From: Sulfuritalea hydrogenivorans sk43H
GTDB taxonomy: Bacteria > Pseudomonadota > Gammaproteobacteria > Burkholderiales > Rhodocyclaceae
Assembly (NCBI RefSeq): GCF_000828635.1
Contig: NZ_AP012547.1
Coordinates: 868,001-932,000, forward strand
Length of the DNA: 64,000 nucleotides
Reading direction: 5' to 3'
Shown here: piece after piece, positions 59,947-64,000 of the stretch
Layout of the letters: each line of letters starts with the position of its first letter
How positions within the stretch are numbered: position 1 is the stretch's first letter
Notes under the pieces: model-generated
The model's input: only the letters and a program-made list of their open reading frames with translations
Databases searched by the model: none
What the model was told of the DNA's origin: nothing
Position numbers and translations under genes: made by a program

Positions 59947-60711
59947 ATGTACACCGCGCAGGGCGTGCTCGCCAAAGAGCAGCTCGTTTCCAAGTATGCC
60001 CCCCTCGTCAAGCGCATCGCCTTTCATTTGATGGCGAAGCTGCCGGCGAGTGTCGAAGTTGACGACCTGATTCAAAACGGGACGATCGGCTTGCTCGACG
60101 CCATGAGTCGCTACGAGGAAGGCTTGGGCGCCCAGTTTGAGACCTATGCCGTGCAGCGGATCCGTGGCGCCATGCTTGACGGGTTGCGTGACAACGATTG
60201 GCTGCCGCGTGGCGCGCGACGCGAAATGCGGCGCGTCGAGGCGGCAATCCATAAACTGGAACACGAGAACGGACGCCAGCCGTCGGAGAGCGAGTTGGCG
60301 GCTGCGTTGGACCTGAGCCTGGCCGATTACCAGAAACTGCTGCAGGAAGCGCGCGGTCACCAGCTGGTTTATCTGGAAGACCTGTCAGAAGGGCAGGACA
60401 GCGATTTTCTCGAGCGCCATGGGGCGGCTCCGGGACTTGATCCGCTGGCCATGCTCGAAGAGGCGGATACCCGCCAGGCACTGGTAAAAGCCATCGAAGA
60501 TCTGCCGGAACGCGAAAAAATGATGATGGCGTTGTATTATGAACAGGATCTGAATCTTCGGGAGATTGGCGAAGTGCTGGGGGTGACCGAATCACGGGTA
60601 TGCCAGTTGCACAGCCAGGCAATTGCCCGTCTGCGCGCCACGGTGGTTGGCGAAGGCAAGCCGGTGAGCAAGGCCCGCCGGGGCCGCAAGCCGGCGAAGG
60701 CCGCTACCTGA
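59947..60711 (+). CDS. fliA: Flagellar sigma factor FliA (sigma-28)
   Basis: A 254-residue sigma-70-family factor. It has region 2 (KYAPLVKRIAFHLMAKLPAS, VEVDDLIQNGTIGLLDAM, FETYAVQRIRGAMLDGLR), region 3 and region 4 (LNLREIGEVLGVTESRVCQL). It directs late flagellar and chemotaxis genes and is held by FlgM, whose gene lies 2 kb away on the opposite strand. The C-terminus is a basic Lys/Arg/Ala tail. Confidence 0.97.
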   Translation: MYTAQGVLAKEQLVSKYAPLVKRIAFHLMAKLPASVEVDDLIQNGTIGLLDAMSRYEEGLGAQFETYAVQRIRGAMLDGLRDNDWLPRGARREMRRVEAAIHKLEHENGRQPSESELAAALDLSLADYQKLLQEARGHQLVYLEDLSEGQDSDFLERHGAAPGLDPLAMLEEADTRQALVKAIEDLPEREKMMMALYYEQDLNLREIGEVLGVTESRVCQLHSQAIARLRATVVGEGKPVSKARRGRKPAKAAT

Positions 60712-60716
60712 ACCCC

Positions 60717-61457
60717 ATGGACAAGATAAGTTTTGCCGGCCTGGCCTTGGGAGTTGCCGCGATTGTCGGCGGCCAGGTGCTGGAGGGCGGGCATGTCGGG
60801 TCGTTGATTCAACCCACTGCTTTTCTGATCGTGCTCGGCGGCACCTTGGGCGCCGTAATGTTGCAAAGCCCCCTGCCGGTGTTCATGGCCGGAATGCGAA
60901 TGGGCGTCTGGGTATTCTTCCCGCCGGTGGTGGACTCGGAGAAGCTGATCAGCGACATTGGGCGCTGGAGCCAGGTTGCACGCAAGGAAGGTTTGCTTGC
61001 ACTCGAAGCGCAGATCGTGTCCCTGCCGGATCCGTTTGTCAGGAAGGGTCTGCAACTGCTGGTCGATGGCGCCGAGCCGGAGCGCTTGCGGGAAGTGCTG
61101 GAAGTCGAAATCGGGGCCTATGAGGCCAAGCTCAAGCTGGCCTCGAAGGTATGGGAGTCTGCCGGCGGCTATTCGCCCACCATCGGCATTCTCGGCGCCG
61201 TGATGGGCCTGATCCATGTGATGGAGAACCTGTCCGATCCGGCCAAGCTGGGCAGTGGAATTGCGGTCGCGTTTGTCGCGACGATCTACGGGGTCGGGGC
61301 CGCCAACCTGGTATTTCTCCCCGTCGCCAAGAAATTGATGGCGAACGTGACGCGTCTGGTCACCTTGCGCGAGATGCTGGTCGATGGCTTGGTCGGCATC
61401 GCCAACGGCGACAACCCGCGGATCGTCGAAAGCCGGTTGCAGGGCTATCTCTCCTGA
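60717..61457 (+). CDS. motC: Second stator subunit, MotA family (MotC-like)
   Basis: A 246-residue four-helix MotA/PomA-family protein, shorter than the MotA at 34566. The helix 3/4 segments are SPTIGILGAVMGLIHVMENL and IAVAFVATIYGVGAANLVFL. It lies between fliA and a MotB-family gene, as motCD does in Pseudomonas. A second stator set usually changes torque or supports swarming. The ATG at 60717 is 5 bases after the fliA stop. Confidence 0.93.
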   Translation: MDKISFAGLALGVAAIVGGQVLEGGHVGSLIQPTAFLIVLGGTLGAVMLQSPLPVFMAGMRMGVWVFFPPVVDSEKLISDIGRWSQVARKEGLLALEAQIVSLPDPFVRKGLQLLVDGAEPERLREVLEVEIGAYEAKLKLASKVWESAGGYSPTIGILGAVMGLIHVMENLSDPAKLGSGIAVAFVATIYGVGAANLVFLPVAKKLMANVTRLVTLREMLVDGLVGIANGDNPRIVESRLQGYLS

Positions 61458-62251
61458 TGTCGCGCTCGGGCCGACGCCATCAGGAAGAGGAGCACGAGAA
61501 CCACGAACGCTGGCTGGTGTCATACGCCGACTTCATCACCTTGCTGTTCGCCTTCTTTGTGGTGATGTACGCCCTCTCGTCGATCAACGAGGGTAAGTAT
61601 CGGATCATGTCGGACTCGATCAGTTCGGCCTTCCGCAGCATTCCGGGCAGCAGTTCGGGAGCCCAGGTTGCGGTCAATACCATCAATTCGCAGTTGTCGA
61701 TCGCCATTCCGGCGAAGCGCCTGCCGCCCAACGTCAAGACCGATACGGCTCAGGCAGCGAAAAGGGACCGTCTGCGAAATACGGCCAAGGATATCAACAA
61801 GGCCCTGGCGCCGCTGGTCGATGAAGGCAAGGTTACGGTCACCGAAGGGGCGCTGGGAATCACGGTCGATATCAACGCCAGCGTACTGTTTGCCCCCGGC
61901 GATGCGCGTCTTGATCTTGGTGCCGTGAGAGCCCTGGCCGCAGTTGCACAAATTCTGGCTCCGACCGACTTTCCCATCATCGTCGAAGGACATACCGACA
62001 ATACGCCGATCAGCACGCCACAGTTTCCCTCCAATTGGGAGCTCTCGGGGATGCGGGCATCGAGTGTGGTGCGCCTGTTCATCGAGAGCGGCGTGGATGG
62101 ACGCCGCCTGACCGCGACCGGCTATGCCGACCAGCGGCCTTTGGCCGATAACGCGACGCCGGATGGGCGCCAACGCAACCGCCGGGTGGCGATCACGATC
62201 GAGTCGCGCAACCCGGACAATGCGGTGGAAGTACAGATTTCCGACAACTGA
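61457..62251 (+). CDS. motD: Second stator subunit, MotB family (MotD-like)
   Basis: A 264-residue protein with the proton-binding Asp25 in SYADFITLLFAFFVVMYALS and a C-terminal OmpA-like peptidoglycan-binding domain (IIVEGHTDNTPISTPQFPSN, then NWELSGMRASSVVRLFIESG). The acidic/His N-terminus (RHQEEEHENHERW) differs from the basic one of MotB at 35453, as expected for MotD. The ATG overlaps the motC stop (TGATG). Confidence 0.93.
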   Translation: MSRSGRRHQEEEHENHERWLVSYADFITLLFAFFVVMYALSSINEGKYRIMSDSISSAFRSIPGSSSGAQVAVNTINSQLSIAIPAKRLPPNVKTDTAQAAKRDRLRNTAKDINKALAPLVDEGKVTVTEGALGITVDINASVLFAPGDARLDLGAVRALAAVAQILAPTDFPIIVEGHTDNTPISTPQFPSNWELSGMRASSVVRLFIESGVDGRRLTATGYADQRPLADNATPDGRQRNRRVAITIESRNPDNAVEVQISDN

Positions 62252-62302
62252 GGAGATCGCTGCGGCTCGCCGCGCCGGGGCTGTTCCCCGACCGTTTGCG
62301 CT

Positions 62303-62776
62303 TCAAACAGCGCCGAAAGATCGTTTCCCCGCAGCCAGGCCGCGTTGTTGCCCGTCGGCACCATAGATCGAGTCGGTTCCGCCTGACAGCAATACGGAAA
62401 GCGCGTCCTGATTCTGCTTGAGCAGGATATTGATCAGCTTGCCGTTGGTTTCGTTACCGTCGCGTGCCTGTGCGGCGAGTTTCAGCAATTCTGTCCAGCG
62501 ATGTCTGTCGGAAGAGGCATTCGGCAGGCTTGCCAGCCATGCTTCAATGCCGGAACGCCCTTTGGCGAAACCGTTCTTGACCAGAAGCGTATCGCGCCGT
62601 GTTTCAAGCTGGTTGAGTTGGCCGACAAGCGCCGCCTTCTCTTTCGCGATATCCGGCAGGCGATCTGCCTGGGTTCCGGTGAGGGCTTTGCGCTCCTCTT
62701 CCAGCAAATCGCAAAAGCGTTTCAGGTCGGACAGTTCCCTGACCAGCAAGTCTGACAAGGATTCCACGGCGGCCAA
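62303..62776 (-). CDS. flgN: Flagellar export chaperone FlgN
   Basis: A 157-residue helical protein that escorts hook-filament junction proteins FlgK and FlgL to the export gate. The N-terminal helix LLVRELSDLKRFCDLLEEER is typical. It starts with TTG at 62776 (AGG 8 bases upstream); a GTG three codons later is possible. It is last in the flgA-flgM-flgN set and convergent with motD across 51 bases that hold a small GCGGC-TC-GCCGC hairpin. Confidence 0.9.
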   Translation of the reverse strand: MAAVESLSDLLVRELSDLKRFCDLLEEERKALTGTQADRLPDIAKEKAALVGQLNQLETRRDTLLVKNGFAKGRSGIEAWLASLPNASSDRHRWTELLKLAAQARDGNETNGKLINILLKQNQDALSVLLSGGTDSIYGADGQQRGLAAGKRSFGAV

Positions 62777-62809
62777 CGAGCTTGCCTGCAGGCAGTCAGG
62801 ATTTCACCG

Positions 62810-63121
62810 TCAGGGATTGCGGCGATTTTGTCCCAGCATTTCGCGTACGCTGGAGATCAGGCCGTCGGCAATCCGTTCCGGATTGATCTGAAAGCGCCCT
62901 TCACTGATGGCCTGGCGGATTTCGGCGACTTTTTGCGAATTGAAGGCGGGTTCGGAACCGGATACCGAATGGAAGGCCGTGGCGGCCACTGTGGTCGACT
63001 CGCCTGCCGAGGAGGGGCTTCCTGCCTTGACGCCGGGGGCCGCCGAACGGGTCGCGGGCGCACGGGAACCTGCCGTGTTTTGCACGGTTCCGATGGTTTT
63101 GGCAGAGTTGTCGATCTTCAT
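62810..63121 (-). CDS. flgM: Anti-sigma-28 factor FlgM
   Basis: A 103-residue FlgM. An unstructured Ser/Ala/Thr-rich N-terminal half carries the export signal, and the C-terminal helices FNSQKVAEIRQAISEGRFQI and RIADGLISSVREML bind FliA. The start at 63121 (MKIDNSAKT) fits the family; a longer in-frame version would run through the sigma-28 promoter. FlgN is 33 bases downstream. Confidence 0.93.
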   Translation of the reverse strand: MKIDNSAKTIGTVQNTAGSRAPATRSAAPGVKAGSPSSAGESTTVAATAFHSVSGSEPAFNSQKVAEIRQAISEGRFQINPERIADGLISSVREMLGQNRRNP

Positions 63122-63160
63122 GGATGGAGTCTTCCGTCGTTTATGCGGCGTCTGCTTGCG

Positions 63161-63187
63161 TTTACGGCATATCTGCAAATAACTTTA
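63161..63187 (-). promoter_or_regulatory. Sigma-28 (FliA) promoter of flgM
   Basis: On the minus strand, TAAAGTTA (63187-63180), an 11-base spacer and GCCGTAAA (63168-63161) match the sigma-28 consensus TAAAGTTT-N11-GCCGATAA at 13 of 16 positions with exact spacing. The -10 lies 40 bases upstream of the flgM start. This gives FlgM the usual autoregulatory expression by FliA. Confidence 0.8.
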
Positions 63188-63231
63188 TGCCGTTCGGGAG
63201 TATTCTTTCGTAGGGGGTAGTTTCAAGAAAA

Positions 63232-63915
63232 TCAAAACCTTATCTCTACTGTGCCATCCGCCCGGACGACCCCGCTCAAAATCTGACCGGAGTTTAGCCG
63301 TACCTGGGTGACTTGTCCAACTACCGCGTTGGTGAGCGCTCGCCCTTCGTTGGTGACTTGAAATCCGCTGCCCTTGCCGACGATCTTCACACTCTGGCCC
63401 GCTTGCACTACGGTGGGCTGCCGGAGCATGTCGGCCCGCAGCGGGCGACCGGCGGCGAGGGAAGCAATCGCTGCGCGACCGATAGCCTGGTCCTTGTTCA
63501 TCAGGACGCCATTCGGCAGATCGGAAAGCTCGCCCAGCTGTGGGCGGATGTCTGCATCCGTGAGATTCTGGCCTGCATTTATGGGTCGGGCAATAACCAG
63601 GTATTCGGCAACGACGCGAATCTGGACCGGAACCCAGAGACTCCAGGTACCGCCGCGACAGCGCACGACGACCTGGGTCCTGCCCCAGGGGCGCGCCCCA
63701 TTTCCCATCGATACGTCGAAGCCCTCGCAAGCGCCTGCCAGCCGTTCTGCATCGATGTTCCCGATGCTGTAGCTGGCGGTTCCCGGCAAGCCCTTGATCT
63801 GGACGAGCAGGAATTCATCAACCGCGCGCCTGATTGCCGAAGAATCGGCTGCAAGAACGGACGGACCGGAGACGCACAGCACCAAGGCTGCCAGGAGGGA
63901 AGGAAGCGCACGCAT
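63232..63915 (-). CDS. flgA: Flagella basal body P-ring formation protein FlgA
   Basis: A 227-residue periplasmic chaperone for FlgI. A signal peptide (to about SVLAAD) precedes an N-terminal domain and a C-terminal SAF domain (VIARPINAGQNLTDADIRPQ, then NKDQAIGRAAIASLAAGRPL and VRADGTVEIRF). It is first in a minus-strand set with flgM and flgN; flgB and the rod genes are expected divergently just beyond the right end. Bases 63916-64000 hold only its upstream region. Confidence 0.94.
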   Translation of the reverse strand: MRALPSLLAALVLCVSGPSVLAADSSAIRRAVDEFLLVQIKGLPGTASYSIGNIDAERLAGACEGFDVSMGNGARPWGRTQVVVRCRGGTWSLWVPVQIRVVAEYLVIARPINAGQNLTDADIRPQLGELSDLPNGVLMNKDQAIGRAAIASLAAGRPLRADMLRQPTVVQAGQSVKIVGKGSGFQVTNEGRALTNAVVGQVTQVRLNSGQILSGVVRADGTVEIRF

Positions 63916-64000
63916 AAGCAGCTATTCAATCACGACTTTCGTTGCGCGTATGCGCTCAGCAGCATCTCAGTCCCCCCTCAATTCCTGATGAACCTGCGCA

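Overview
The window is ordinary chromosomal DNA from a Gram-negative, flagellated betaproteobacterium. The gene families and their order (hemP/P19/polyferredoxin iron locus, nadE-glnB, flhDC followed by motAB and che genes, flhBAFG-fliA-motCD) suggest the Rhodocyclales. This placement is inferred from gene content and GC-rich codon use, not from a marker gene. There is no phage, intact insertion sequence or CRISPR array.

Left part (1-13.4 kb): the end of a copper P-type ATPase and a small CopZ-like chaperone; a peroxide-defence block on the minus strand (ahpC, ahpF, dps) with an OxyR-like site upstream; a remnant of a type I restriction hsdR gene; a Fur-controlled iron operon (hemP, P19, porin, cupredoxin, polyferredoxin) that resembles ftrABCD/fetMP systems but has no FTR1 permease; then ppa, nadE, glnB, an Smr-domain gene and trxB.

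Middle (13.5-33 kb): a two-partner secretion operon (FhaC-type transporter, a large FhaB-type exoprotein split by one +1 frameshift, and a periplasmic FecR-domain protein); ftsK-lolA-rarA-serS; mltF; tRNA-Ser(CGA); a YgiQ radical SAM gene; an HNH nuclease; a TonB-like protein; and a Nudix hydrolase.

Right part (33-64 kb): a nearly continuous motility and chemotaxis locus. It starts with an AT-rich regulatory region and the master regulators flhDC. Next come motAB, a short receptor, cheY, cheA, cheW, a PAS receptor, cheR, cheD, cheB and a STAS protein. A second block carries a receptor with a C-terminal sensor-like domain, two cheV genes, cheY2, cheZ and a second cheA. The late export and regulatory genes flhB, flhA, flhF, flhG and fliA follow, then a second stator pair (motCD-like) and, on the other strand, flgA-flgM-flgN. 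Together these encode the regulation, export gate, motor stators and signal pathway of a polar-type flagellum. The structural fli/flg genes lie outside the window.

The most unusual signal is a short dispersed repeat of about 27 bp with core AGTCGGCGCTGGC. The core occurs seven times exactly in 64 kb, and several degenerate copies exist. It sits at gene 3' ends and inside flexible linkers of FtsK, YgiQ, the TonB-like protein, CheA, CheB, CheZ and near the FlhF C-terminus. Other notable points are repeated [YWF]G[LF]F motifs in the CheA linker, duplicated DDLQALFDS motifs in CheZ, and a small coupled leader reading frame before the second cheA.
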